64,000 nt of DNA from Pseudomonas sp. G2-4 (GTDB taxonomy: Bacteria > Pseudomonadota > Gammaproteobacteria > Pseudomonadales > Pseudomonadaceae). Location: NCBI RefSeq assembly GCF_030064125.1, contig NZ_CP125957.1, forward strand, positions 6,165,001 through 6,229,000. The letters are read 5' to 3'. The position numbers and the translations under genes are program-made. Each line of letters begins with the position of its first letter. Positions within the stretch are counted from its first letter, which is position 1. The notes under the pieces were generated by a model, which was not told the DNA's origin, searched no databases, and saw only the letters and a list, made by a program, of their open reading frames with translations. Below are positions 1 to 9,413 of this stretch, one piece after another.

Positions 1-26
1 CCTGTGGCTAAGTCGAGGGTCCGATG

Positions 27-698
27 CTACTGCCCTTCTTCCAGGGTCCGGGCCAGGGGGACGTAATACTCTTTGAACAGTGCATCCACCGCTTCGCGGG
101 CCTGATCGGTCACGAAGCCGGCCTCCAGCACCAGCACCTGGTAGACGCCACGCTTGATGGCCTGTTCACTCAGATGGTTGGAGTTTTCTCGCGTCGTACA
201 CAGGAATCGCACCCAGGACGTGAGAATAATCCAGGCGTTGAGGGTCAGGGACTCGATCTGCACCCGGTCCATCTTCAGGATACCGGCCGCCACGAAGCCC
301 TCGTAGATGGCCGTACCGTGGATCAGGCAGCGCTGGGAAAACCGACGATAGCGAGCCGCAAGGTCTGGGTCGCTGTCGAGCAGGTGTTCCAGGTCCCGGT
401 GCAAGAACCGGTAGCGCCACATCGCCGACAGCAGTTCCTGCAAGTAGAAACGCTTGTCGTCCACCGTAGACGCCCGGCCCTGGGGCGGACGCAGGAAGCT
501 GTCCACCAGGTTTTCGTATTCGCTGAACAGCACGGCGATGATCGCCTGCTTATTGGGAAAGTGGTAGTAGAGGTTGCCCGGGGACATGTCCATGTGGGCG
601 GCAATGTGATTGGTGCTGACACTGCGCTCACCCTGCTGGTTGAACAGCTCGAGGCTGTTTTGCACGATGCGCTCGCTGGTTTTCATTCGTGGGGCCAT
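27..698 (-). CDS. TetR/AcrR family transcriptional regulator
   Basis: A 223-residue one-domain regulator. An N-terminal helix-turn-helix lies at about residues 30-50 and ends in NLYYHFPNK, the TetR recognition-helix signature. The remaining ~170 residues are the variable helical ligand-binding and dimer domain. The gene is divergent from the aldehyde dehydrogenase at 847, and the 148-bp gap holds a 12-bp palindrome (GACC-TATC-GGTC), so it probably represses that gene and perhaps the GMC dehydrogenase genes behind it. The ligand is unknown; an aromatic aldehyde or alcohol is a guess from the neighbours. Met5 is an alternative start, as neither start has a strong Shine-Dalgarno sequence. Confidence 0.9.
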   Translation of the reverse strand: MAPRMKTSERIVQNSLELFNQQGERSVSTNHIAAHMDMSPGNLYYHFPNKQAIIAVLFSEYENLVDSFLRPPQGRASTVDDKRFYLQELLSAMWRYRFLHRDLEHLLDSDPDLAARYRRFSQRCLIHGTAIYEGFVAAGILKMDRVQIESLTLNAWIILTSWVRFLCTTRENSNHLSEQAIKRGVYQVLVLEAGFVTDQAREAVDALFKEYYVPLARTLEEGQ

Positions 699-741
699 GG
701 TTTGGGCTTTATTTCGACGAAGGCATTGAATGGCATCTTAC

Positions 742-753
742 GACCTATCGGTC
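742..753. promoter_or_regulatory. candidate TetR operator
   Basis: GACCTATCGGTC is an inverted repeat of GACC around TATC, a form common in TetR-family operators. It sits in the divergent gap between the TetR gene and the aldehyde dehydrogenase, about 33 bp upstream of a plausible -35 box of the latter. Binding is inferred. Confidence 0.45.
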
Positions 754-785
754 ACAGGAAAAACCCAAAGCCGCTACAGATGCCA

Positions 786-814
786 TTGACTTTATAGAGT
801 ACAAGCTCTAGAAA
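786..814 (+). promoter_or_regulatory. candidate sigma-70 promoter of the aldehyde dehydrogenase gene
   Basis: TTGACT (786-791) and TAGAAA (809-814) are separated by exactly 17 bp and lie 33 bp before the start codon at 847. The match to the sigma-70 consensus is good by eye, but no transcript start is known. Confidence 0.45.
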
Positions 815-846
815 TCACCCATTCCAAGAATATCCGGTGCCCGACA

Positions 847-2277
847 ATGCCTGCCGACGTTGCTTACCTGCACGAATCTCAACAGCAACTGGACGAGCTG
901 CGGGCGCTCTTCGATGCCCAGCGCCAGGCTTATGCCGCCCATCCGATGCCACCGGCCGAACAGCGCCAGCAATGGCTCAAGGCATTGCGGGAACTGTTGA
1001 GCAACGAACGACAGGCGTTGATCGATGCCATCAGCCAGGATTTCAGCCACCGCAGCGCCGACGAAACGCTGTTGGCCGAGCTGATGCCAAGCCTGCACGG
1101 CATCCATTACGCCAGCCGGAACCTCAAGGGTTGGATGAAACCTTCCCGGCGCAAGGTCGGCATGGCCTTTCAACCGGCGTCGGCCAAGGTGGTGTATCAA
1201 CCATTGGGTGTGGTCGGAGTCATCGTGCCGTGGAACTACCCGCTGTTCCTGGCCGTCGGTCCGTTGGTGGGGGCGTTGTCGGCGGGCAACCGGGTGATGC
1301 TCAAACTCAGCGAATCGACCCCGGCGACCGGGCTGCTGCTCAAACAATTGCTGGCTCGGGTCTTTCCCCAGGACCTGGTCTGTGTAGTGCTCGGCAAGGC
1401 TGAGGTCGGCATGGCATTTTCCAAGTTGCCCTTCGATCACCTGTTGTTCACCGGTGCCACCAGCATCGGCAGGCACGTGATGCGTGCCGCCGCCGAGAAC
1501 CTGACCCCGGTCACCCTCGAGCTGGGTGGGAAATCGCCAGCCATCGTGTCCGTCGACGTCCCCCTCCAGGACGCCGCTGCGCGTATTGCCTTTGGCAAAA
1601 CCCTGAATGCCGGGCAAACCTGCGTGGCACCAGACTACGTGCTGGTGCCGCAAAGCCGTGTAGGTGAATTCGTAGAAGCCTATCGCCAGGCGGTTCGCGG
1701 GTTCTATCCAACCTTGGCTGACAACCCGGACTACACCGCGATCATCAACGAACGACAGCTGGCGCGACTTAGCGGTTACATCAGCGACGCCACCAGCAAG
1801 GGCGCGTTGCTGATCGAGTTGTTCGATGAAGGCCAGGGGCGGCGCATGGCCCACAGCCTGTTGCTCAACGTCAGCGATGACATGACCGTCATGCAGGATG
1901 AAATCTTTGGCCCGCTGCTGCCTATCGTGCCTTATGACAATCTCGACCAGGCATTTGCCTACATCAATCAGCGACCTCGTCCGTTGGCGCTCTACTATTT
2001 TGGCTACAACAAGGCCGAACAGAATCGCGTACTCCACGAGACCCATTCCGGCGGCGTCTGCCTGAATGACACGCTGTTGCACGTTGCCCAGGACGACTTG
2101 CCGTTCGGCGGCATCGGCGCCTCGGGAATGGGGCACTACCACGGGCACGAAGGTTTCCTGACCTTCAGCAAAGCCAAAGGCGTGCTCACCAAGCAGCGAT
2201 TCAATGCCGCAAAGCTGATCTATCCGCCCTACGGCAAGACTTTGCAGAAACTGATCCAGAAGCTGTTCGTCCGCTAA
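847..2277 (+). CDS. calB: coniferyl aldehyde dehydrogenase-type NAD(P)+ aldehyde dehydrogenase
   Basis: A 476-residue aldehyde dehydrogenase superfamily enzyme, expected to oxidise an aromatic or long-chain aldehyde to the acid in the cytoplasm. The catalytic general-base Glu225 lies in TLELGGKSP and the nucleophile Cys259 in NAGQTC; the cofactor-binding PWNYP motif is near residue 130. Length and the C-terminal PPYG segment fit the coniferyl aldehyde dehydrogenase branch rather than betaine or succinate semialdehyde enzymes. The gene is followed after 27 bp by a Tat protein and then a GMC dehydrogenase, suggesting alcohol-to-aldehyde-to-acid oxidation. The true substrate is not shown by the sequence. 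The start has a weak ribosome site. Confidence 0.85.
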   Translation: MPADVAYLHESQQQLDELRALFDAQRQAYAAHPMPPAEQRQQWLKALRELLSNERQALIDAISQDFSHRSADETLLAELMPSLHGIHYASRNLKGWMKPSRRKVGMAFQPASAKVVYQPLGVVGVIVPWNYPLFLAVGPLVGALSAGNRVMLKLSESTPATGLLLKQLLARVFPQDLVCVVLGKAEVGMAFSKLPFDHLLFTGATSIGRHVMRAAAENLTPVTLELGGKSPAIVSVDVPLQDAAARIAFGKTLNAGQTCVAPDYVLVPQSRVGEFVEAYRQAVRGFYPTLADNPDYTAIINERQLARLSGYISDATSKGALLIELFDEGQGRRMAHSLLLNVSDDMTVMQDEIFGPLLPIVPYDNLDQAFAYINQRPRPLALYYFGYNKAEQNRVLHETHSGGVCLNDTLLHVAQDDLPFGGIGASGMGHYHGHEGFLTFSKAKGVLTKQRFNAAKLIYPPYGKTLQKLIQKLFVR

Positions 2278-2304
2278 CGCGAGTTTGCCCGGGTAATAAC
2301 AATA

Positions 2305-2850
2305 ATGAACCCAAGCCTGATCGATACACCCGCCCTGTCACGGCGCGGCCTGCTGAAATTCAGCCTCGGCGCCAGCGCGTTCCTGGCCACCGTTGGGCTG
2401 GGCGCCAGCCTGAGCGGTTGCTCGCCCCACCAACCGGCCAGCGGTCTGGCGGCCCTGCGTGACAGCGATCTGCCGTTCTTGCGTGCCGTCATCCCGGTGA
2501 TGCTGGACGGCGCCGTGGCCGCTGGGAAGATTCCCGCCGCCGCTGCAGCCACTCTGCAATGCCTCGACACCGGCCTGGCTCACCTGTCTCCGGCCGTGCT
2601 CAAGCTCACCCGCCAACTGTTCGATGTGCTCACGCTGGGTGTGACTCGTGGGCCGTTGACCGGGATCTGGGGCTCATGGGAAAACGCCAGCGCCGATGAC
2701 ATCCGCCAGTTCCTCGAACGGTGGGAAAACAGCTCGCTGGACCTCCTGCGACAAGGCCACAGCTCACTGCTGCAAATGGTGATGATGGCGTGGTACAGCC
2801 GGGCCGAGGCCTGGGCGCATTGTGGGTATCCGGGCCCGCCCAAGATTTGA
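2305..2850 (+). CDS. Tat-exported small subunit of a GMC dehydrogenase
   Basis: A 181-residue protein with a twin-arginine signal (SRRGLLKF, Arg13-Arg14), a hydrophobic segment and then LSGC at 36-39, which resembles a lipobox, so it may be a Tat-exported lipoprotein. The rest resembles the small 'subunit 3' found beside membrane gluconate/sorbitol-type GMC dehydrogenases, where it helps export the flavoprotein by hitch-hiking. The GMC enzyme at 2996 has no signal of its own, which fits that role. The two genes are separated by a REP pair. Function is inferred from gene pairing. Confidence 0.7.
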   Translation: MNPSLIDTPALSRRGLLKFSLGASAFLATVGLGASLSGCSPHQPASGLAALRDSDLPFLRAVIPVMLDGAVAAGKIPAAAAATLQCLDTGLAHLSPAVLKLTRQLFDVLTLGVTRGPLTGIWGSWENASADDIRQFLERWENSSLDLLRQGHSSLLQMVMMAWYSRAEAWAHCGYPGPPKI

Positions 2851-2865
2851 AAACCAAGTGAAATC

Positions 2866-2957
2866 CTGTGGGAGCGAGCTTGCTCGCGATGGCGGTGTGT
2901 CAGTCAATGCAGTTGCGCCTGATCTGACGCCATCGCGAGCAAGCTCGCTCCCACGGG
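2866..2957. repeat. REP pair, GGGAGCGAGC type
   Basis: Two copies of the repeat core GGGAGCGAGCTTGCTCGCG face each other across a spacer of about 45 bp, giving a long inverted repeat able to form a cruciform or mRNA hairpin. It lies between the Tat small subunit and the GMC gene of what looks like one operon, so it may dampen expression of the downstream gene or stabilise the upstream mRNA. Confidence 0.9.
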
Positions 2958-2995
2958 AGGGCATCGCAGATCCATAACAACAAGAGAACCTGAAC

Positions 2996-4591
2996 ATGCC
3001 CATACCCGATCCCTTCCGCGAAGGCCTGGCCCGTGGCTGGATCACCTACAACGGCGCGCAGTTGACCCAGAACCTGACCCTGGAAGCGGACGTGGCGATC
3101 ATCGGCAGCGGCGCGGGGGGCGGCACCACGGCCGAAATCCTCAGCGCAGCCGGCTACAACGTGTTGCTGATCGAGGAAGGCCCACTCAAGACCAGCCATG
3201 ACTTCAAGCTGCTCGAGGACCAGGCCTACACCAGCCTCTACCAGGAAGGCCTCGGGCGCCTGAGCAAGGACGGCGCCATCACCATTCTCCAGGGCCGGGC
3301 GGTCGGTGGCACGACGTTGATCAACTGGACCTCCTGCTTCCGCACACCCGACCAGACCCTCGACCACTGGGCGGCCGAGCACAACGTCAAGGGCCACAGC
3401 CCCGCTGAAATGGCGCCCTGGTTTGAGCAGATGGAACGACGCCTGGGTGTGGCGCCCTGGCTGATCCCACCCAATGCCAACAACGACGTAATCCGCAAAG
3501 GCTGTGAGCAATTGGGTTATAGCTGGCACGTGATTCCGCGCAATGTGCGCGGCTGCTGGAACCTGGGCTATTGCGGCATGGGCTGCCCGACCAACGCCAA
3601 ACAGTCGATGCTGGTCACCACCATTCCGGCCACGCTGGACAAGGGTGGGGCACTGCTTTACCTGGCGCGGGCCGACCATCTGACCATCAAGAACGATGCG
3701 GTCACCGGGCTTGAGTGCGTGGCCATGGACGAGCGCTGCGTGGCGCCGACTGGGCGACGCATTACGGTCAGGGCGCGCCACTACGTACTGGCCGGCGGTG
3801 GTATCAACAGCCCGGCCCTGCTGCTGCGCTCCGACGCGCCGGACCCGCATGAACGCCTGGGCAAGCGCACTTTCCTGCATCTGGTGAACATGTCCGCCGG
3901 GCAATTCGACGAGGTCATCAACCCGTTCTACGGCGCGCCGCAGTCGATTTATTCGGATCATTTCCAATGGCAGGATGGTACTGCCGGCAAGATGTCCTAC
4001 AAGCTTGAGGTCCCGCCCTTGCATCCGGCTCTCGCCGCCACGCTATTGGGCGGGTTCGGCAGCGAGAACGCCCTGCACATGGCGCAACTGCCCCACACCC
4101 ACGCCATGCTGGCGTTGTTACGCGACGGGTTTCATCCGGACAGCCCCGGCGGCAACGTCGAGTTGCGCAGCGACGGCACGCCCGTGCTCGATTACGCGGT
4201 GTCGCCCTACGCCTGGGACGGTTTGCGCCGGGCATTCCACAGCATGGCCGAGATTCAGTTCGCCGGCGGCGCCAAGACGGTCATGCCGATGCACAGCGAT
4301 GCCCGCTACGTGAAAACCCTGGCCGAAGCCCGCACGCTGATCGACGGCTTGGACCTTGCTTTGTACCGCACGCGCCTGGGCAGCGCCCACGTGATGGGTG
4401 GCTGTGCCATGGGAGAAGATCCGAAAACCGCCGTCACCGACAGCCTTGGCCGTCATCATCAACTGGGTAATCTTTCGATCCATGACGGCTCGCTGTTCCC
4501 CACCAGCATCGGCGCCAACCCACAGTTGTCGGTGTACGGTCTGACCGCTCAACTGGCGACTTCCTTGGCCGAACGTCTGAAAAAATCATGA
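2996..4591 (+). CDS. GMC family FAD-dependent dehydrogenase
   Basis: A 531-residue glucose-methanol-choline flavoprotein. The FAD-binding GSGAGG is at 37-42 after a beta strand; GRAVGGTTLINW near 100 is the second GMC signature; the C-terminal domain carries HVMGGCAMG (His465) and GANPQ (Asn508), the position of the usual His/Asn active-site pair. It oxidises an alcohol, donating electrons to a quinone, cytochrome or oxygen. No cytochrome c gene follows, unlike three-subunit gluconate dehydrogenases. The adjacent Tat subunit suggests a periplasmic location and the aldehyde dehydrogenase suggests an aldehyde product. Substrate unknown. Confidence 0.87.
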   Translation: MPIPDPFREGLARGWITYNGAQLTQNLTLEADVAIIGSGAGGGTTAEILSAAGYNVLLIEEGPLKTSHDFKLLEDQAYTSLYQEGLGRLSKDGAITILQGRAVGGTTLINWTSCFRTPDQTLDHWAAEHNVKGHSPAEMAPWFEQMERRLGVAPWLIPPNANNDVIRKGCEQLGYSWHVIPRNVRGCWNLGYCGMGCPTNAKQSMLVTTIPATLDKGGALLYLARADHLTIKNDAVTGLECVAMDERCVAPTGRRITVRARHYVLAGGGINSPALLLRSDAPDPHERLGKRTFLHLVNMSAGQFDEVINPFYGAPQSIYSDHFQWQDGTAGKMSYKLEVPPLHPALAATLLGGFGSENALHMAQLPHTHAMLALLRDGFHPDSPGGNVELRSDGTPVLDYAVSPYAWDGLRRAFHSMAEIQFAGGAKTVMPMHSDARYVKTLAEARTLIDGLDLALYRTRLGSAHVMGGCAMGEDPKTAVTDSLGRHHQLGNLSIHDGSLFPTSIGANPQLSVYGLTAQLATSLAERLKKS

Positions 4592-4619
4592 ATATATGGA
4601 TTATTCGCAACGTCTATAG

Positions 4620-5574
<955 letters not shown>

Positions 5575-5601
5575 GCCAGATTATTTTGTAGGGTCTGTGC
5601 G

Positions 5602-5706
5602 GGCCTCATCGCGAGCAAGCTCGCTCCCACAGGGGCTTTGCTTCAGGCACAAAGGGTGTAAACACAGCAGATCCCTGTGGGAGCGAGCTTGCTCGCGATG
5701 AGGCCC
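5602..5706. repeat. REP pair, GGGAGCGAGC type
   Basis: Inverted copies of the REP core near 5610-5631 and 5675-5698, flanked by GGGCCTCAT and ATGAGGCCC, so the inverted repeat extends past the core. It lies between two convergent transcription units (ferredoxin and the small exported protein). Confidence 0.9.
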
Positions 5707-5736
5707 GTTGCAACACCCAAGATCCAACTGCCAACC

Positions 5737-6057
5737 TCACTCCTGCCGTTCAAATCCTTCCCCAACGCACCCCAGGCACCGCACAAACGTGGCCTTCGCC
5801 GGGTCCACCACCAACGCTTTCCCCGCATCACCAACCCCACCGCCCAGCGCAGTAAAAGGCAGGGACACCACAAATGCCCCGGCACCGATCACAGTGGCGG
5901 CGAGCAGCAGCGGGCGGGCGATCAGCAGGTCGCCGATCATGGCGAAAGCGGGAGGATTCTGGATGGTGTAGCGCGGGTCACCGCTGCCTTCGTTCGCCAA
6001 GGCAGGCAAACCGACACTCAGCAGCAGCGCAAGAACAACAGGTCGAAGCAGATTCAT
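5737..6057 (-). CDS. small exported protein of unknown function
   Basis: A 106-residue protein. The first ~21 residues are a Sec signal peptide (hydrophobic run ending PALA|NE). A second hydrophobic stretch at about 48-70 could be one membrane segment. Cys93 and Cys96 ([10 protein letters not shown]) are near the C-terminus. Small proteins of this kind sit beside mutM in fluorescent pseudomonads and are sometimes labelled 'multidrug transporter', which the sequence does not support. It lies 46 bp downstream of mutM on the same strand and may be co-transcribed. Function unknown. Confidence 0.75.
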   Translation of the reverse strand: MNLLRPVVLALLLSVGLPALANEGSGDPRYTIQNPPAFAMIGDLLIARPLLLAATVIGAGAFVVSLPFTALGGGVGDAGKALVVDPAKATFVRCLGCVGEGFERQE

Positions 6058-6103
6058 GGGGCGATCCTTCGGCTAAACAGTATGACTACTGACTATAGAC
6101 GGA

Positions 6104-6916
6104 TCAGCTCTGGCAGCGTGGACACCAGACACTGGCGCGCTGGCCCAGGCGGATTTCCCGCAACCCTGTGCCACACACCTTGCACAGCTCCCCGCCCCGG
6201 CCGTAGACGAACAATTCCTGCTGGAAGTAGCCGGGCTGGCCGTCGCCACCAATGAAATCCCGCAACGTGGTACCGCCACGCTCGATGGCATGGGCGAGGA
6301 TGCGTTTGATCTCGATCGCCAGCTTCAGGTAACGCGCCCGGGAAATACCTCCGGCCGCGCGGCGCGGGTCGATGCCGGCGGCAAACAGCGCCTCGGTCGC
6401 GTAGATATTGCCCACACCCACCACCACCGCGTTGTCCATGATGAACGGTTTGACCGCCATGGAACGGCCACGGGAGAGCTGGAACAAACGTTCGCCATCG
6501 AACAGATCGGTCAACGGCTCCGGTCCGAGGCGAATCAACAGTTCATGGTTGAGCGGGTCGAGGCTCCAGAGCATCGCCCCGAAACGCCGCGGGTCGGTGT
6601 AGCGCAGGGCCAGGCCGGATTCCAGCTCGATGTCCACGTGCTCATGCTTGGCGGCGGGCATGCCGACTTCCACCAATCGCAAGTTGCCGGACATGCCCAA
6701 ATGACTGATCAAGGTGCCGACTTCGGCGTTGATCAGCAGGTACTTGGCCCGCCGCTCCACCAGCACGATGCGTTGGCCCGAAAGCCGCACATCGAGGTCT
6801 TCCGGAATCGGCCAGCGCAGGCGGCGGTCGCGTACCACCACGCGACTGACCCGCTGGCCTTCAAGGTGGGGCGCGATTCCGCGGCGGGTGGTTTCGACTT
6901 CCGGCAGTTCTGGCAT
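6104..6916 (-). CDS. mutM: formamidopyrimidine-DNA glycosylase
   Basis: A 270-residue bifunctional DNA glycosylase/AP lyase that removes 8-oxoguanine and formamidopyrimidines. The obligatory Pro2-Glu3 ([13 protein letters not shown]) gives the catalytic N-terminal proline; Lys58 is the conserved catalytic lysine; the helix-two-turns-helix follows mid-protein; and the C-terminal zinc finger uses Cys245, Cys248, Cys265 and Cys268. Full length. The start is fixed by the need for the N-terminal proline. Confidence 0.98.
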   Translation of the reverse strand: MPELPEVETTRRGIAPHLEGQRVSRVVVRDRRLRWPIPEDLDVRLSGQRIVLVERRAKYLLINAEVGTLISHLGMSGNLRLVEVGMPAAKHEHVDIELESGLALRYTDPRRFGAMLWSLDPLNHELLIRLGPEPLTDLFDGERLFQLSRGRSMAVKPFIMDNAVVVGVGNIYATEALFAAGIDPRRAAGGISRARYLKLAIEIKRILAHAIERGGTTLRDFIGGDGQPGYFQQELFVYGRGGELCKVCGTGLREIRLGQRASVWCPRCQS

Positions 6917-6960
6917 AGGGCTCTCGAGTCAGACGAAGGCTCGGCGCTTGTATTCAGCGC

Positions 6961-7830
6961 TCAGCGAGTAGCGAGGTCGCGGATTTCCTGTTTCTGGGTC
7001 TGGAAGTCGTATTCCGACAAACCGATGTAATCGAGCACCAGCGCTCCGACGCTATCCCACTCGTGGTCTTCGGCCTGATTGCCCAGCACCCGGTGGGAAG
7101 CACAGATGTTCTCGGACATCTTCAGGATCGCCAGCAGGTTTTTCAGCTGGCTGTTGTTGCGTGAAGAGTCGTCGCTGAAAACCGCCAGGGCATTGTGGTG
7201 GTTGGCGATGGCCTGGCTGACGTGATCCGGCAGGCGCCAGGATTTTGAGGTGTAGTAACCGACCACCGCATGATTGGTGTTGAACACACGGTTCTCGGTG
7301 TCCACCACCCGGCACTCGGCGCTGGCATTGGCGTAGGCCTCCTCCAGCACGCTCATGTAGTTGGGGAACTGCTTGAGCATCAACGGCACGCCGCAATCGT
7401 GGAACAAGCCCAATGCGTAGGCTTCGTCGCCATTCTCCAGGCCGACGCGCTTGGCCAGGGTCAGGCAGGTCATCGCCACGTCCTGGGCCGTATCCCAGAA
7501 GCGGTTCAAGGTGACGATGGCATCATCGTGCAGCTCGCCCTTGATCGACTGCGCATTGATCAGGTTGATGATCGAGCGGCTGCCCAACAGGTTCACCGCA
7601 CGCTGGATCGAGGTGATCTTGTTGCGCAGGCCGTAATACGGTGAATTGACGATCTTGAGCAAGGCCCCTGAAAGCCCCGGGTCCTGGGAGATCAACTTGG
7701 CGATCGTCTCCAGGTCCGGATCGGGCATGTACTGCTCCATCTGCAGATCCACCATGATCTGCGGCTGGGGCGGCACACTGATGCCTTGCAGGGACTGTTG
7801 GATCTGTTCGGCGGAAAGTTCTTTGGACAT
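6961..7830 (-). CDS. HDOD domain protein
   Basis: A 289-residue protein made almost entirely of one HDOD domain, a catalytically degraded relative of HD phosphohydrolases used in signalling. The pattern LISQDPGLSGALLKIVNSP is the family hallmark near residues 44-62, and LFHDCGVPLML near 140-150 is the HD-like core. Such proteins often act in cyclic-di-GMP, motility or stress signalling, but no partner domain is present here. It ends 44 bp upstream of mutM on the same strand and faces rlmI divergently. Confidence 0.88.
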   Translation of the reverse strand: MSKELSAEQIQQSLQGISVPPQPQIMVDLQMEQYMPDPDLETIAKLISQDPGLSGALLKIVNSPYYGLRNKITSIQRAVNLLGSRSIINLINAQSIKGELHDDAIVTLNRFWDTAQDVAMTCLTLAKRVGLENGDEAYALGLFHDCGVPLMLKQFPNYMSVLEEAYANASAECRVVDTENRVFNTNHAVVGYYTSKSWRLPDHVSQAIANHHNALAVFSDDSSRNNSQLKNLLAILKMSENICASHRVLGNQAEDHEWDSVGALVLDYIGLSEYDFQTQKQEIRDLATR

Positions 7831-7966
7831 GAGTACACACTCTGGGTCAGGCGGGGATTCTAACCCTTAAAGATGGATCCGATACACCGCTGGGCCACCG
7901 ATCGTCCTTCAAGCACGCCAATACCGCAACACGGTATACTCCCGCTCTTTTTTCCGGAGCGACGTC

Positions 7967-9163
7967 ATGTCCCTGCCTAGCCTGCGCCTCAAAGCCAACG
8001 CCGACCGTCGCCTGCGCGCCGGCCACCTGTGGGTCTACAGTAACGAAATCGACGTGGCCGCCACTCCGCTGCACGGTTTCAAGGCCGGCGACCAGGCCAT
8101 CCTCGAGGCCGCCGGTGGCAAACCGCTGGGCATCGTCGCAATGAGCCCCAACAACCTGATCTGCGCCCGCCTGCTGTCCCGTGACGTTAAACTGCCACTG
8201 GACAAATCCCTGCTGGTGCATCGCCTCAACGTGGCGTTGTCGTTGCGCGAGCGGCTGTTCGACAAGCCGTTCTATCGCCTGGTCTACGGTGATTCCGACT
8301 TGTTGCCGGGCCTGGTGGTCGACCGTTTCGGCGACATTCTTGTGGTGCAGATCGCTTCCGCCACCATGGAAGCCCATAAAGAAGACGTGATCGCCGCCCT
8401 CACCCAGGTGCTCAAGCCCAGCGGCATTCTGTTCAAGAACGATTCCGCCGCCCGTGACGCCGAAGGCCTGAACCGCTACGTCGAGACCGTGTTCGGCCTC
8501 GTGCCGGAATGGGTCGCCTTGGAAGAGAACGGCGTGAAGTTCGAAGCACCGGTGATGGAAGGTCAGAAAACCGGCTGGTTCTACGACCACCGCATGAACC
8601 GTGCACGCCTGGCGCCGTACGCCAAGGGCAAACGCGTCCTGGACTTGTTCAGCTACATCGGTGGTTGGGGCGTGCAAGCGGCGGCATTCGGTGCCAGTGA
8701 AGTGTTCTGTGTCGACGCCTCGGCCTTCGCTCTCGACGGTGTCGAGCGCAACGCGGCGCTCAATGGCTTCGCCGAGAAGCTGACCTGCATCGAAGGCGAC
8801 GTGTTCGAAGCCCTGAAGGAACTCAAGGCCAGTGAAGAGCGTTTCGACGTGATCGTGGCCGACCCGCCGGCCTTCATCAAGCGCAAGAAAGACCTGAAAA
8901 ACGGTGAAGGCGCCTATCGCCGCCTCAACGAACAGGCCATGCGCCTGCTCAGCAAGGACGGCATCCTGGTCAGCGCTTCGTGCTCGATGCACCTGCCCGA
9001 AGACGACCTGCAAAACATCCTGCTGACCAGTGCCCGTCACCTGGACCGCAACATTCAGTTGCTCGAGCGCGGCGGCCAGGGGCCGGACCATCCGGTGCAC
9101 CCGGCCATTGCCGAAACCCGCTACATCAAGAGCATCACCTGCCGGCTGTTGCCCAACAGCTGA
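7967..9163 (+). CDS. rlmI: 23S rRNA (cytosine1962-C5)-methyltransferase, RlmI-type
   Basis: A 398-residue class I SAM methyltransferase. An N-terminal PUA-like RNA-binding domain covers about 1-75, an EEHD-type linker domain follows, and the Rossmann core has the SAM motif VLDLFSYIGG from residue 224. DPPAF at 299-303 and Cys339 in SASCS match the two motifs of m5C methyltransferases. Good ribosome site (GGAG 8 nt before the ATG). A strong intrinsic terminator follows at 9224. Confidence 0.92.
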   Translation: MSLPSLRLKANADRRLRAGHLWVYSNEIDVAATPLHGFKAGDQAILEAAGGKPLGIVAMSPNNLICARLLSRDVKLPLDKSLLVHRLNVALSLRERLFDKPFYRLVYGDSDLLPGLVVDRFGDILVVQIASATMEAHKEDVIAALTQVLKPSGILFKNDSAARDAEGLNRYVETVFGLVPEWVALEENGVKFEAPVMEGQKTGWFYDHRMNRARLAPYAKGKRVLDLFSYIGGWGVQAAAFGASEVFCVDASAFALDGVERNAALNGFAEKLTCIEGDVFEALKELKASEERFDVIVADPPAFIKRKKDLKNGEGAYRRLNEQAMRLLSKDGILVSASCSMHLPEDDLQNILLTSARHLDRNIQLLERGGQGPDHPVHPAIAETRYIKSITCRLLPNS

Positions 9164-9223
9164 GGCCGGGCGGGGCCAGGGCCGTCGCTCTGTGCCCCGC
9201 GCGTCAATACTGACCGACATCCT

Positions 9224-9251
9224 GATCGCAGCCTAGGCTGCGATTTTTTTT
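9224..9251 (+). terminator. intrinsic terminator after rlmI
   Basis: TCGCAGCC and GGCTGCGA form a GC-rich stem (with a central TA) followed by eight T residues, about 60 bp after the rlmI stop. Confidence 0.88.
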
Positions 9252-9413
9252 GCGCGTCTGTCGAGCTCGAACATGAAGGTTAACGAATAGCAAAAGCCTG
9301 TAGGAGACCCCTCACGCCATTACCAGAACCTTCCTACTCAATCTCCCCGTATCCGCTGGGGATTACGCATTAGGATTGAAACGTGCCACTCAGGCACGCC
9401 CTGGGACTCGTCG

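Noticed and set aside
808..2148. A 446-codon minus-strand frame
   Set aside because: Antisense to the aldehyde dehydrogenase with its intact Glu/Cys active site.
7847..9220. A 457-codon minus-strand frame
   Set aside because: Antisense to rlmI; no motif.
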